Origin: DASRIA01 sp963768885
Lineage (GTDB): Bacteria; Actinomycetota; Thermoleophilia; Solirubrobacterales; JBBDJG01
Assembly: GCA_963768885.1 (NCBI GenBank)
Contig: CAVYJN010000014.1
Coordinates: 1-64,000, forward strand
Reading direction: 5' to 3'
DNA length: 64,000 nucleotides
The position numbers were made by a program, and so were the translations under genes. The notes under the pieces were generated by a model. The model worked only from the letters and a program-made list of their open reading frames with translations. It did not search any database and had not been told where the DNA came from. Of this stretch, positions 50,284 through 59,906 are shown one piece after another. How positions within the stretch are numbered: the stretch's first letter is position 1; each line of letters opens with the position of its first letter.

Positions 50284-50885
50284 ACGCGCAGCCCTTCGAG
50301 CAGGTCGACGATCACCTGCTCGACCTCCGGGCGCACGGCGGCCGGGTCCTGCGCCGTCGCGATCAGCACCGCTCCCTCGATCAGCGCGGCGATCACGACG
50401 TGCGAGAGCGTCGTCAGGTCGCGCCGCGCGATCACCCCGGCGTCCATCGCGGCCCCGAGCGTCGCCTCCGCGACCGCGAGGCCGTACTTGGAAGCGGAGT
50501 CGCGCCAGCGCTCCCAGCCCAGCACCTCCCGGCTCTGCATGATCCCGATCCGGCGCAGGTCGTCCGCGGTCTCGACGTCGCGCAGGTAGGCGAGCGCGCC
50601 GGCGACCAGCGCCTCGAACGGGCCGTCGGCGTCGAGCACGTGCTGGGCGATCCGCTCGACCGCCCTGCTCTCGGACGCCTCGTAGACCGCCCGGAACAAC
50701 TCCATCTTGCCGTCGAAGTGGTGATAGAGGGCGCCGCGGCTGACGCCCGCGCGCTCGAGGATCTCGTCGGTGCTGACGTCCGCGTAGTCGTGGGCGATGA
50801 AGAGCTCGGTGGCCGCATCGATCAGCGCGTCGCGCGCGCCCTCGTCGGGCCGTCCCCTCCCGCGAGCCTTGACATTCGTGGTCAC
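50280..50885 (-). CDS. TetR-family regulator with identified operator
   Basis: 201 residues from GTG 50885: ARDALIDAATELFIAHDY, HTH STDEILERAGVSRGALYHHF. A perfect palindrome (50895-50915) sits 10 bp upstream of its start, before the divergent DUF4242 gene, so it likely represses itself and that gene. The convergent enoyl-CoA hydratase lies next to its 3' end and may be related by metabolism. Confidence 0.9.
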   Translation of the reverse strand: MTTNVKARGRGRPDEGARDALIDAATELFIAHDYADVSTDEILERAGVSRGALYHHFDGKMELFRAVYEASESRAVERIAQHVLDADGPFEALVAGALAYLRDVETADDLRRIGIMQSREVLGWERWRDSASKYGLAVAEATLGAAMDAGVIARRDLTTLSHVVIAALIEGAVLIATAQDPAAVRPEVEQVIVDLLEGLRV

Positions 50886-50894
50886 GACGCTATT

Positions 50895-50915
50895 TTACCG
50901 ACTGACTGTCGGTAA
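50895..50915. promoter_or_regulatory. TetR operator, perfect palindrome
   Basis: TTACCGAC (50895-50902), TGACT spacer, GTCGGTAA (50908-50915): exact 8-bp inverted repeat with 5-bp centre, between the divergent TetR and DUF4242 genes. Confidence 0.8.
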
Positions 50916-50933
50916 TTCACCAAGGGAGGCACG

Positions 50934-51236
50934 ATGGACCTGTTTGCAATCCGCCGGCGCAACGAGTGGAGGAGCCCCGAGGAGCTCGAGAAGACCGCCG
51001 CCCGCTCCAGCGAGATCGGTGACGGGGAGATGTCCGACCAGGTGCGGTGGATCCGCTCGTACGTCACCAACGACGAGGACGGCACGCTCGGCACGATCTG
51101 CATCTACGAGGCCGTCGGCGCGGACGCCCTGCGCGACCACGCGAAGCGCGTCGGGATGCCGGCCGACGAGATCAACTCGATCGCCGACACCGTGATCGTG
51201 CGGCCGGACCCGGAGCCCGCGCAGGCGTCCGCCTAG
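50934..51236 (+). CDS. DUF4242 (SCO4226-like) protein
   Basis: 100 residues from ATG 50934 with AAGGGAGG. Ferredoxin-like small protein: MDLFAIRRRNEWRSPEELEK, VRWIRSYVTNDEDGTLGTIC and IYEAVGADALRDHAKRVGMP. DUF4242 includes a nickel-binding Streptomyces protein. Under the palindrome, so probably controlled by the TetR. Confidence 0.85.
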   Translation: MDLFAIRRRNEWRSPEELEKTAARSSEIGDGEMSDQVRWIRSYVTNDEDGTLGTICIYEAVGADALRDHAKRVGMPADEINSIADTVIVRPDPEPAQASA

Positions 51237-51240
51237 ACGC

Positions 51241-52123
51241 TCAGAGGTCGTTCGCCGAGAACGTGTCGCAGTCGGCGGGGTCGCCGCTCGCGCGGCCCTT
51301 CTCGAACCAGCGCGTGCGCTGCTCGGAGGTGCCGTGCGTGAACGAGTCGGGGTCGACGCGCCCGCGCGCGCGGCGCTGGAGGCGGTCGTCGCCGACCGCG
51401 GCGGCCGCGGTGGTCGCCTCCTCCACGTCGCCCTCCTCGAGGTCGCCGGCCGCGAACACGGAGTACGCCCACACGCCCGAGTAGCAGTCGGCCTGCAGCT
51501 CCTGGCGCACGGACAGCTCGTTCGCGTCGCCGGGGTTGTCCTGCTGACATCCGCCGCACCTCGTCGCTCGTCCCGAGCCGGCGCTGCACGTGGTGGCCGA
51601 CCTCGTGCGCGATCACGTACGCCCATGCGAAGTCCCCCTGCGCGCCCAGCTGCGACGACATGTCGTCGTAGAAGCTCAGGTCCAGGTAGACGTTCTGGTC
51701 GGCCGGGCAGTAGAAGGGGCCGACCGCCGACGACGCGTTGCCGCAGCCGGTCGAGACGCCGTCGCGGTACAGCACCAGCCGCGCGCGCTCGTAGGACTTG
51801 CCCTCCCGCGCGAACGTCCCCTCCCAGTCCTCCTGGGCGCGCGTGAAGACATAGGCGCTGAAGTCGCGCAGGTCGCGCTCGGGGTCCTGCGACGCGGGGA
51901 TCGCGGCGCTGCCCGGGTCGCCGGTCCCTCCGACGCTGTCGCCGAACTGGTTGTCGACGCTGAAGGCCGATCCCCCGCCCCCGCCGATCAGCTGGATCGC
52001 GATGAAGATGATGATGCCGAGGACGCCCAGGCCGCCGCCGGCGCGAATCGGCAGTCCGCCGGGCGACCGCGCGCCCCGGCGGTCGATCACGTCCGGGGTC
52101 TTCTCGAGCCGCCGCCACCGCAT
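51241..52123 (-). CDS. neutral zinc metallopeptidase (pfam04228, KPN_02809 type)
   Basis: About 294 residues. An N-terminal membrane helix (GLGVLGIIIFIAIQLIGG) anchors an extracellular peptidase: CGNASSAVGPFYCPADQNVY, then HEVGHHVQ zinc motif and downstream QELQADCYSGVWAY with the third ligand. One indel near 51545 shifts the frame. The strand start ATG 52123 lies 15 bp from the terminator of the upstream gene. Confidence 0.88.
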
Positions 52124-52137
52124 GGGCGGACAGACTA

Positions 52138-52164
52138 GAGGCCCGGCGCTCCGTGCCGGGCCTC
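52138..52164 (-). terminator. terminator of the secreted Cys-repeat gene
   Basis: Stem GAGGCCCGGC (52138-52147) with GCCGGGCCTC (52155-52164), loop 7 nt. It follows, on the minus strand, the stop at 52198. Confidence 0.7.
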
Positions 52165-52197
52165 TTGCCTACTACCTCGGTCTGTGAGTCTTGAAAC

Positions 52198-52759
52198 TTA
52201 GGACTGGGGCTGCGGCTGCGGCTGTGCCTCCAGCTCCGCACGGGCCGTCTTCGAGACGCACTTGCCGAACGCGTTGCGCTTGTTCTCGTTCGAGCCGTAC
52301 TTCTCGCGGAAGGCCGCGGGGTCGGCCTTGCGCTCCGCCTTGCACGCCTCGGCGGCGTTGTCGAAGGCCTCACGACGCTCCGCGAGCAGCGCGGCGAGCT
52401 TCTGCTTGACGCACTCGCGGAGAGCCTGCTTGTCCGCGTTGTCGCCCTGTGCAGGCTTTACGCGAAGCGACTGGCCTGCCTGCAGCTCGGCCTTGCACTG
52501 CGCGACCGCCTCGGCGATCAGGGCCTTCACTGCCCGGCGGTGCTTGGAGACGCACTTGCCATGCGCGTTGCGGCGGTTGTGGTTCGTGCCGTAGGCCGTC
52601 TTGAAGGCCTCGGCGCCCATCTGCGCCTTCAGCGACTTGCAGAGCTTCGAGGCGTTCTTGGCGCTGCCGCCCGCGTTTTCGCCCGTGCCTTGCGGCGAGG
52701 GCCGTGCCGGTGAAGGCCAGGGCCGCGACAGCAATCAACGCTGTCCATCGCAATTTCAT
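52198..52759 (-). CDS. secreted Cys-containing repeat protein (FGKCV family)
   Basis: About 187 residues: signal peptide MKLRWTALIAVAALAFTGTA, indel near 52690, then two units of a Cys motif: CKSLKAQMGAEAF ... AYGTNHNRRNAHGKCVS and CKAERKADPAAF ... EKYGSNENKRNAFGKCVS. Lys- and Ala-rich helices lie between. The end is Gln/Pro-rich (AQPQPQPQS). Paralogue of 58105-58626. No recognised domain; likely helical hairpins held by disulfides or metal. Confidence 0.75.
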
Positions 52760-52864
52760 CCGTCTTCCTCCTTGATTGCCGTCTTCCCCCTTCGTCGTCC
52801 ATAACGCGCGGGGTGCGGAAAAGACAGGTTCGCTGGACGTTCGTTCGAGTGCTGGGCGAAGCGC

Positions 52865-55150
52865 CTAGGGCACGAACACGCCTTGCACCGCGAACAGCGT
52901 GTTGCCCGCCGGAGTGTCGGCGTCACCGTCCGGGCCGCCGTCGAAGACCTGCACCGACCCGAGCTGCCAGATCGCGCGCTTGCCCTCCACGACGCTGCCG
53001 GGCGAGATCGCGTCCGCGCTGGTCGAGAGCGCGCAGTCCGCGCCGGCGGCCGCGGCCGTCGCAGCGCACGGCACGGTGAACGTGCGCGTGAAGTCCTGCA
53101 CGGTGGCGGAGTCCGCTCCGCCCGTGCCGTTCTGCTTGTCGGTGAGGCGCAGGTCGAGCCGCGCCTGCAGCTCGCCCGTGTAGTCGGCGAGCGTCGTCTT
53201 GCGGCGCACGTCCGAGGCCTGGACGATGACCGCGACGTCGGCCTCGTCCGCCGGAGTTCCCGGGTCGCCGATCACGGTCGACAGCCGCACCGATCCCTCG
53301 AAGGCGACCGCCTGTCCGTTTGCGTCCGGCGCGCCGACCGTGAGCTGGCCCGACGTCTGCGCGGGCGGGTTGCACGACGGGTGCGCGAGCGGCGGTCCGT
53401 GCGTGCGGTTCGCGCTGCCGGCGGCGCATGCCACGAACGCCGGGACGAGCGGGACGCGCGCCGGAGTCGCGCCCTTCGGGCGCACGTAGGCCGGGTCGTT
53501 CACGCCGGCCGAGGTGTCGACCATGAACTGCCCGCTGCCCGCGAAGGAGCGCACACGCACGGTGTACGTGCCGGTCACCGTCGGCTTGAAGCCGAGCTCC
53601 TCCTGGCGCGTCGTGAACTCCGATGCCGCGACCTGCGCGCCGCTCGGGTTAAGCAGGTACAGGTCGAAGTCGGGGGAGCTCGTGCTCCCGGCCACCACCT
53701 GCGGCATGATCATCGTCGCCGCGACCGGGAAGCGCGTGTCGCGCACGACCACCGGGAAGTCGGTCTGCGCGCCCGTGCCGGAGAGGGTGCCGTCGAAATG
53801 CTGGTGCACCGGCCCCGGCGGAGCCGTGCCGAGCGCCGCGCCCGCCGACTTCAGCGCCGCGTATGCGTCCAGGCGACCCGCCCCGTACTCCGGGTCGGCG
53901 CCCACCGTTCCCACGATGTTGCTCGCGCCGCGGCCCCAGTCCTCGGCGGTCTGCATGATCTTGTCCTTCACCTGCTGGGGCGTGAGCGCGGGCGCGACCT
54001 CGCGCATCAGCAGTGCGAGGCCCGTGACGAACGGGGTCGCCGCGCTTGTGCCGCTCCCCTCGAGGTAGCCGGTGGTCGTGCCGGAGTCGGCGGAGGTGAT
54101 CTGCACGCCCGGCGCCGAGATGTCGGGCTTCACCCGCCGTCGAGCGTCTTGCCGCGGCTCGAGTTGAACGCCTGGAAGAAGCCGTTGGGCCCGAAGTCCG
54201 CCATCGAGCCGACCGTCAGCGCCTTCGGTGCGGCGCGCGGGCGAGCCGACCGTGCACTGGCCCGGGCCGGCGTTGCCCGCGGCGACCGCCACCACCAGCC
54301 CCGCGTCGTGGGCGGCCTCCACGGCCAGCGAGTCGGCGTCGGTCCCGTCCGAGCAGCAGTCGGAGCCGAGCGACAGGTTGATCGCCTCGATGCCGAACGC
54401 GACCTGTTGTCGACGGCCCACTCGATGCCCGGCGATCACGTTCGGCCGAGGTGCCGCTGCCGTTCGCGTCGAGCACCTTGACGCCGACCAGCGCAGCGCC
54501 CGGGCGCGACGCCGCGGTACTGCAGGTCCGCGCGCGCGTCGCCCTCGCCGGCGAGCGTCGCCGAGACGTGCGTGCCGTGGCCGTTGTCGTCGTAGGGATC
54601 GGTCGCTGTTGCCGACGAAGTCCTCGAACGCGATCACCTTGCCCTCGTCGAGGTCCCGGTGGCCGGCGTCGATCCCGCGTGTCGATCACCGCCGCGACGA
54701 GGTCACCCGCCGAGTAGGTCGCGACGTTGCCGTCCGCGTTGCCGTCGACGCCGGGCACGTTCGTGCGCGCGGCGGTCACGCCGTACGCCTCCTGCGCGGT
54801 GTCGTTCATCGCGTGCACGGGCGCGTTGCGCTCGACGTGGTCGACGAGCGGATGCCGCGCGAGCGCCTCGAGCCGCCCCTTCTCGACCCGGCCCGCGACC
54901 GCGTCGATCAGCGAGAAGCGCCGCGACACGTCGAGGCCGGAGGCCGCCTGCAGTTGCGCGACCCGCGCCGGGCAGCGCCCGCTCGCGCATCACGACGATC
55001 ACGTTCGCCTGGTCGGTGTCGGCGCAGCGGCGCGACGCGCGCCTCGAGGTCGTCGGAGATCTTGTCGCGATCGCGGTCGGCGGCGCCGCGCCGGCGTCGC
55101 GACCGGCACAGCACCGCCACCAGGACCAGGACTGTCCATCGCACCCCCAC
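52865..55150 (-). CDS. S8 subtilisin-like serine protease, frameshifted
   Basis: About 760 residues across many indels. The signal MGVRWTVLVLVAVL is at 55150, then a propeptide-like region (VAGRVEKGRLEALARHPLVD). The triad is seen as Asp in LVAAVIDT, His in the damaged region near 54565 (HGTHVS in one frame), and Ser in SGTSAATPFVTG. AINLSLGSDCC and DISAPGVQITSADS belong to the same fold. The C-terminal part has a pre-peptidase-like beta domain (FDLYLLNPSGAQ, GTYTVRVRSFAGSG). The unbroken stretch is 54110-52865. Secreted protease. Confidence 0.82.
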
Positions 55151-55170
55151 CGTTCCAGTCTAGGACGGAT

Positions 55171-55619
55171 TCACGCGGGCAGCCAGTACGTGAACCACTC
55201 CTCGCGCTTGGCGCCCGTCGCGTCGTAGAGCGCCTGGGCCGTCACGTTGTCCGGGCGCCGTGTCCCAGGCCAGTCGCCGGCAGGCCCGCCGCGCGCACCT
55301 GCTCGAGGCACGCGTCGATCAGCGCCCGCGCCGACGCCCCGGCCGCGGTGCTCGAGGCGCACGTACAGGTCGTGCATCGTCGCCGACGCGCCCGCCCTCG
55401 AGCGTGTTCAGGGTCCAGTAGACCGTCGCGAAACCGAGCGGCTCGCCCTCGCCGTCGCGCGCGATCAGCAGCACGCCCTCGTCCGGGCGCTCGCACCAGC
55501 TCGAGCGCGAGCGCGCGCAGCTTGTCGTCGCCGGGGGCGACTCCGTAGAAGTCGCAGTACGCGCTCATCATCGGCACGAGGGCGTCGAGGTCGCCCTCGC
55601 CCACGCGCGCGATGTTCAC
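55171..55619 (-). CDS. GNAT-family acetyltransferase
   Basis: About 149 residues from GTG 55619, which overlaps the glyS stop (GTGA). NIARVGEGDLDALVPMMSAY begins the fold; LYVRLEHRGRGVG carries the acetyl-CoA pyrophosphate loop; ALYDATGAKREEWFTYWL is the C-terminal strand. Indels near 55500, 55390, 55350 and 55255 shift frames. Acceptor unknown. Coupled to glyS but not obviously related in function. Confidence 0.75.
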
Positions 55620-57052
55620 TCTTCGAGCTTGGGCGAGCGCCAGTCCGAGTTCAGCCGCAGCAGCAGCTCGTCGGCGAGGCCCGAGGCCGGCACGCGCACC
55701 TGCTCGAGCGAGTCGCGGTCGCGCAGCGTGACGGTGTCGTCGGCCATGCTCTCGCCGTCGATCGTGATGCCCCACGGGGTGCCGATCTCGTCCTGGCGGC
55801 GGTAGCGCTTGCCGATCGAGCCGCCCTCGTCGAACTCGGCCGGGATCACGCGCCGCAGCTCCTCGTAGATCTTGCGCGCCTTCTCCGGCATGCCGTCCCG
55901 CGACACGAGCGGCAGCACGGCGACCTTCACCGGCGCGAGGCGGGGATGCAGCTGCAGCAGCGTGCGCGTGCGCCCCGAGACCTCCTCCTCGCGGAACGCG
56001 TCGACCATGAAGGCGAGGGTCCCGCGGTCGGCGCCGGCGGAGGGCTCGATCACGTAGGGGACGTAGCGCTCCTGCGTGGCCTGGTCGAAGTAGGAGAGGT
56101 CGTCGCCCGAGAACTCGGCATGGCGGCGCAGGTCGTAGTCGGTGCGGTTGGCGATGCCCTCGAGCTCGGACCAGCCCATCGGGAACAGGTACTCGATGTC
56201 GCTCGTCCCGGCCGAGTAGTGCGAGAGCTCCTCGTCGCCGTGCTTTCGCAGCTGCAGGTGGTCGGCGCGGATCCCGAGGTCGGTGTACCAGCGCATCCGC
56301 GCGTCCATCCAGTGCTGATACCACTGCTCGGCGTCGGCCGGCGGCACGAAGAACTCGATCTCCATCTGCTCGAACTCGCGCGTGCGGAAGATGAAGTTGC
56401 CCGGCGTGATCTCGTTGCGGAACGCCTTGCCGATCTGCGCGATCCCGAAGGGCGGCTTGCGGCGCGAGAACTGGAGCACGTTCTTGAAGTTCACGAAGAT
56501 CCCCTGCGCGGTCTCGGGCCGCAGGAAGATCCGGTTCGCCTCCTCGCGGATCGGCCCCATGAACGTCTCGAACATGAGGTTGAACTGGCGCGCGTCGCCG
56601 AGCTCGCCGCCGCATTCCGGGCAGCGCAGCTCGCCGTTCGGCCCCGGCTCGACGTGGTCGGCGCGCCAGCGCTTCTTGCACTTGCCGAGGCACTGCACGA
56701 GCGGGTCGGTGAAGCTCTCCACGTGGCCCGAGGCCTCCCAGGTGCGCGGGTGCATGAGGATCGCGGCGTCGAGGGCGACCATGTCGTCGCGCTCCTGGAT
56801 GTTCGCCCGCCACCACTCGGCCTTGACGTTGTTCTTGAGCAGGACCCCGTAGTGGCCGTAGTCGTAGGTCGAGGCGAGGCCGCCGTAGATCTCCGAGGAC
56901 TGGAAGATGAAGCCCCGCCGCTTGCAGAGGCCCACGATCTTCTCCATGGTCACGGTATCCACGAAGGGGTTGTCGGCGCCGTGGCCGTCCGGTCCTGCCG
57001 GCGCATGGGCGGTGGGCGCAGGATTGCGTGGATTTTGGGAGGTTTTCGCCAT
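55616..57052 (-). CDS. glyS: glycyl-tRNA synthetase
   Basis: Intact. Class II synthetase of the eukaryote-like dimeric type: motif 1 region GLASTYDYGHYGVLL, motif 2 IGKAFRNEITPGNFIFRTRE, motif 3 near IVIEPSAGADRG, anticodon domain VAVLPLVSRDG. Zinc knuckle Cys in CLGKCKK and CPEC. ATG 57052 is preferred; the open frame extends to GTG 57100, which lies 4 nt from a TATACG box. Translationally coupled to the GNAT gene. Confidence 0.95.
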   Translation of the reverse strand: MAKTSQNPRNPAPTAHAPAGPDGHGADNPFVDTVTMEKIVGLCKRRGFIFQSSEIYGGLASTYDYGHYGVLLKNNVKAEWWRANIQERDDMVALDAAILMHPRTWEASGHVESFTDPLVQCLGKCKKRWRADHVEPGPNGELRCPECGGELGDARQFNLMFETFMGPIREEANRIFLRPETAQGIFVNFKNVLQFSRRKPPFGIAQIGKAFRNEITPGNFIFRTREFEQMEIEFFVPPADAEQWYQHWMDARMRWYTDLGIRADHLQLRKHGDEELSHYSAGTSDIEYLFPMGWSELEGIANRTDYDLRRHAEFSGDDLSYFDQATQERYVPYVIEPSAGADRGTLAFMVDAFREEEVSGRTRTLLQLHPRLAPVKVAVLPLVSRDGMPEKARKIYEELRRVIPAEFDEGGSIGKRYRRQDEIGTPWGITIDGESMADDTVTLRDRDSLEQVRVPASGLADELLLRLNSDWRSPKLEE

Positions 57053-57458
57053 TCCGATGGGGAAATGAAGCCCGGAAAGTCCTTCAAAGGCTAGCCCCAC
57101 GGGTCGTATATGGGCCGACCGGGTATGTAAGGTGCCGCCAGTTCACGTTATTAGAAGTAACTTGGGCCACGTAGACAGACAAGACGAGTCGAATCAGTCG
57201 CGCCTCAGGGACGTGCCCGCGCTGCCGTTCAGGGCCGGGCGCCACCTGACCGCCTGGGTCGTCTGGCAGACCGCCAAGGTGTCGCTGCTCTCCGATCATG
57301 CGGCTCCCCAGCCGCCGGACGAGCGCTACAGCTCCGGCGGCGGCCGGGCCGCCTAGGCAACGCGGCGAGATTCTCCCTCGGAGCGGGCACGGATCGGCCC
57401 GTCGGCCACGCGTCGAGCGCGCGCGTCGACGCACAACCCTCTCCATATACTCAGTCGA
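57053..57458. other. gap between glyS and fmdB; one doubtful ORF
   Basis: Contains a possible promoter for glyS (TATACG on the minus strand at 57110-57105). An open frame 57132-57356 (+, GTG start) encodes 74 residues containing GRHLTAWVVWQTAKVSLLSD; it matches no family known to me and may be chance. Confidence 0.4.
57446..57451 (+). promoter_or_regulatory. -10 box of leaderless promoter
   Basis: TATACT, 7 nt before GTG 57459; a good -10 match. Confidence 0.5.
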
Positions 57459-57764
57459 GTGCCCATCTACGAGTACCGCTGCGAGAACGGCCACAACTTC
57501 GAAGTCCTGCAGAGCATGCGCGACGATCCCGTGACGAAGTGCGAGGAGTGCGGGGCGCCGGTGGAGCGGGTGTTCCATCCCGTCGCGGTCCACTTCAAGG
57601 GTTCGGGCTTCTATTCGACCGACTACGGACGCAACCGGGGCGGCGGCGGCAAGGACGAAGGCGCCTCCAAGTCGGAGTCCTCGACGGAGACGACCGCATC
57701 GAAGTCGGAGACGTCGTCCGACTCGTCAAGCGGTTCGAGCAGTGGCGATGCCAAGTCGGACTGA
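57459..57764 (+). CDS. FmdB-family zinc-ribbon protein
   Basis: 101 residues from GTG 57459. MPIYEYRCENGHNFEV and KCEECGAPVERVF form the CxnCxxC zinc ribbon of FmdB. The C-terminal 40 residues are low-complexity Ser/Glu/Asp. Probably cytoplasmic; role unknown. Apparently leaderless, overlapping the next gene by 23 nt. Confidence 0.9.
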   Translation: MPIYEYRCENGHNFEVLQSMRDDPVTKCEECGAPVERVFHPVAVHFKGSGFYSTDYGRNRGGGGKDEGASKSESSTETTASKSETSSDSSSGSSSGDAKSD

Positions 57765-58101
57765 GGAGTTCTTCCAGGAGCTGTACGACGCGTTCAACGC
57801 CCGCGACATCGATCGCGGGCTCGCGGGCATGCATCCCGACGTCGACTGGCCGAACATGATCGAGGGCGGTCGCGAGCACGGGCACGCCGCGGTGCGCGCC
57901 TACTGGGAGAGGCAGTTCCAGACGACCGACCCGCGCGTCGAGCCGGAGCGGGTGACCTCGCTCGGGGACGACCAGGTCGTGGTCGACGTCCACCAGGTGG
58001 TCCGTGACCGCCACGGACAGGTCCTCGCGGACCGGAAGGTGCAGCACGTCTACGTGCTGCGCGACGGCCTCGTGGAGCGGATGGACGTCCGGGAGGACTG
58101 A
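57742..58101 (+). CDS. SnoaL/NTF2-like protein
   Basis: From GTG 57742 (or ATG 57748): TEEFFQELYDAFNARDIDRG, MHPDVDWPNMIEGG, VRAYWERQFQTTDPR. A typical SnoaL-like polyketide-cyclase-type fold. Intact, 119 residues. Overlaps fmdB and may be co-translated. Confidence 0.8.
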   Translation: MAMPSRTEEFFQELYDAFNARDIDRGLAGMHPDVDWPNMIEGGREHGHAAVRAYWERQFQTTDPRVEPERVTSLGDDQVVVDVHQVVRDRHGQVLADRKVQHVYVLRDGLVERMDVRED

Positions 58102-58104
58102 GGG

Positions 58105-58626
58105 CTAGACGTCGTCCGGGCCGGCCGGCTCGTCCTCTTCCGGCTCGTCCTCGATCGTGTCTTCGTCGTTGCCGGAGGGCTCGGCCTCCGGGTCGTCGGA
58201 GTCATCGCTCGCGTGCTCGGCGACGCACTTGCCGAACGCGTTGGGGCCGTCACCGAAGTCCTCGGCGAAGCCCTCGGGGTCATCGGCCTGCTCGGAGCGG
58301 CACTCCGCGACCGCGTTCTTGAACGACTCGGGAGCAGCCTCGGACTCCGTCTTCGCGCGCACGCAGCGCTTGAGGGCGCGCCCGCGCTTGCCCTCCGCGC
58401 GGCACGCCGAGCGCGCCGACTTGCGCAGCTTGCGCTGCGACTTCACGCAGCGCTTCATGGCGTGCTTGCCGCCGAAGGCCGAGCGGAAGGCCTCGGCGCC
58501 CATGTCCGCGCGCAGCACCTTGCAGTGCTGCTTCGCGGCCTTCTTCACCTCGCCCCCGCCCTTGGCCTGTGCGGCGGAGGGGACTACCAGTGCGATCAGC
58601 GCGACGACGAGCCAAAGTCTCTTCAT
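58105..58626 (-). CDS. secreted Cys-containing protein, paralogue of 52198-52759
   Basis: About 173 residues. Signal peptide MKRLWLVVALIALVVPSAAQA from ATG 58626 (58632 also possible). CKVLRADMGAEAFRSAFG ... MKRCV and CRSEQADDPEGF ... NAFGKCV repeat the motif of the other gene. The tail is acidic (DEPEEDEPAGPDDV). Shared spacing of Cys residues suggests a common fold. Uncharacterised. Confidence 0.78.
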   Translation of the reverse strand: MKRLWLVVALIALVVPSAAQAKGGGEVKKAAKQHCKVLRADMGAEAFRSAFGGKHAMKRCVKSQRKLRKSARSACRAEGKRGRALKRCVRAKTESEAAPESFKNAVAECRSEQADDPEGFAEDFGDGPNAFGKCVAEHASDDSDDPEAEPSGNDEDTIEDEPEEDEPAGPDDV

Positions 58627-58647
58627 GCTCATCGTTGTCGGTCCGCG

Positions 58648-58675
58648 GGCCCGCTCCCTGAGGCGGGAGCGGGCC
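58648..58675 (-). terminator. terminator after the 58712-59799 gene
   Basis: Stem GGCCCGCTCCC (58648-58658) with GGGAGCGGGCC (58665-58675), loop 6 nt, following the stop at 58712 on the minus strand. Confidence 0.7.
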
Positions 58676-58711
58676 GAGCGGACGCGTGTAGGAGCGCGCC
58701 GGTCTGTGGAG

Positions 58712-59799
58712 CTAGCTTGGGCTGCCGGGGACGGCGGGGGCCGCGGGCGCGCTCGGGCGCTCCGGGCGGATGCCGGGCGGAGGCGGCCCGTGCCGCAGCG
58801 GGCGGGCGTGGCCCAGGAACCGGTTGAGCCGGCGCCCCTGCGCCGCGGTGATGTCGCCGTCGTCGACCGCCTTGTCGATGATCGGCTTCGCGATCCCGCG
58901 CGTCTTGGCCGCGACCGCGCCGAACACGTCGTGGAGCACCTCGCGCACGTCGGAGTCGCGCAGGTCGAGCCCGCCGGGCGGGAACCCGTGCGGCTTGCGG
59001 CCGGCGAAGTCCTCGGCGGCCTTGCGCAGCTGGTCGGCCTGGGCTTCCGTGATCTTGCCGTCCTGCTCGGCCTTGTCGATCACGGTGCCGGCGATCGCGG
59101 GCGCCTGCTTGGCGACGGCCGCGTGCACGTCCTCGAGCACCGCGCGCACGTCCGCGTCGCCGAGCGGAGGAGGCCCGCCGCCGAAGCCGGGGCCGTGGCC
59201 GTGGCGCTCGCCGAAGCCCGGGCCACCGTGGCGCTTGCCGAAGCCGGGCCCACCGTGGGGACGCTTCAGCATCTCGCGGATCCGGTCCGCCTGCGCCTCG
59301 GTGATCTTCTTGTCCGCGACGGCCTTCGCGATGATCGGCTCGGCGATGCCGGGAGCCTTCTCGGCCGCGGCGGCGAAGGCGTCGTGGATGACCTCGTGCA
59401 CGTCGCGGTCGCGGCCGATCGCGCGCGGGTCGGGGCGCTTGCCGTCGGCGAGGTCCCGTGCGGCCTTGCGCAGCGCGTCCGCCTGCGCGGCGGTGATCTT
59501 GTCGTCGCTCTCGGCCTTGTCGATCACCGGGCCCGCGATCGCGGGCGCCTGCGCCGCGACTGCCTCGCGGATGTCGTCGAGCACGGCGCGGACGTCGGCG
59601 TCGGGCGGCCCGCGGTGGAAGCCGCGCGCGCCTGCGCGCTTGCCGCCGTTCGCCGCGAACGCGGTCGGGGTGTCGGCGGAGGCGCGGCGCCGGTCGAGGT
59701 CCCGCCCCCGGCTCCGTCATCGGCGGCCACCGCGATCGCCGCGACCGCGACCACCGCGACGAGCGTGAGTGGGAATATCAGCCTGGTCCTGCTTCGCAT
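58712..59799 (-). CDS. secreted protein with three tandem DGKITEAQAD-type repeats
   Basis: About 360 residues: signal MRSRTRLIFPLTLVAVVAVA, indel near 59670, then three 70-80-residue units each containing VIDKAE, DGKITEAQADQLRKAA and a helix DVRxVLxDVxxAVA (for example ADVRAVLEDVHAAVAKQAP). Linkers are Gly/Pro/His-rich (GGPGFGKRHGGPGFGERHGH). The repeats may be EF-hand-like or structural. No enzymatic motif. Confidence 0.75.
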
Positions 59800-59906
59800 C
59801 CAATGCTCCTCGCTGTCGAAAGTCCGCGGTCCGTGTGCGCTGCCTGCCGAGCCATCGAAGCACCCCACCCTTAAGAGCCGGTGAGATCAAGGTAAGAATT
59901 GCAGCC

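Noticed and set aside
57132..57356. 74-residue open frame between glyS and fmdB
   Set aside because: No similarity or ribosome site; kept only as a remark in the gap entry.
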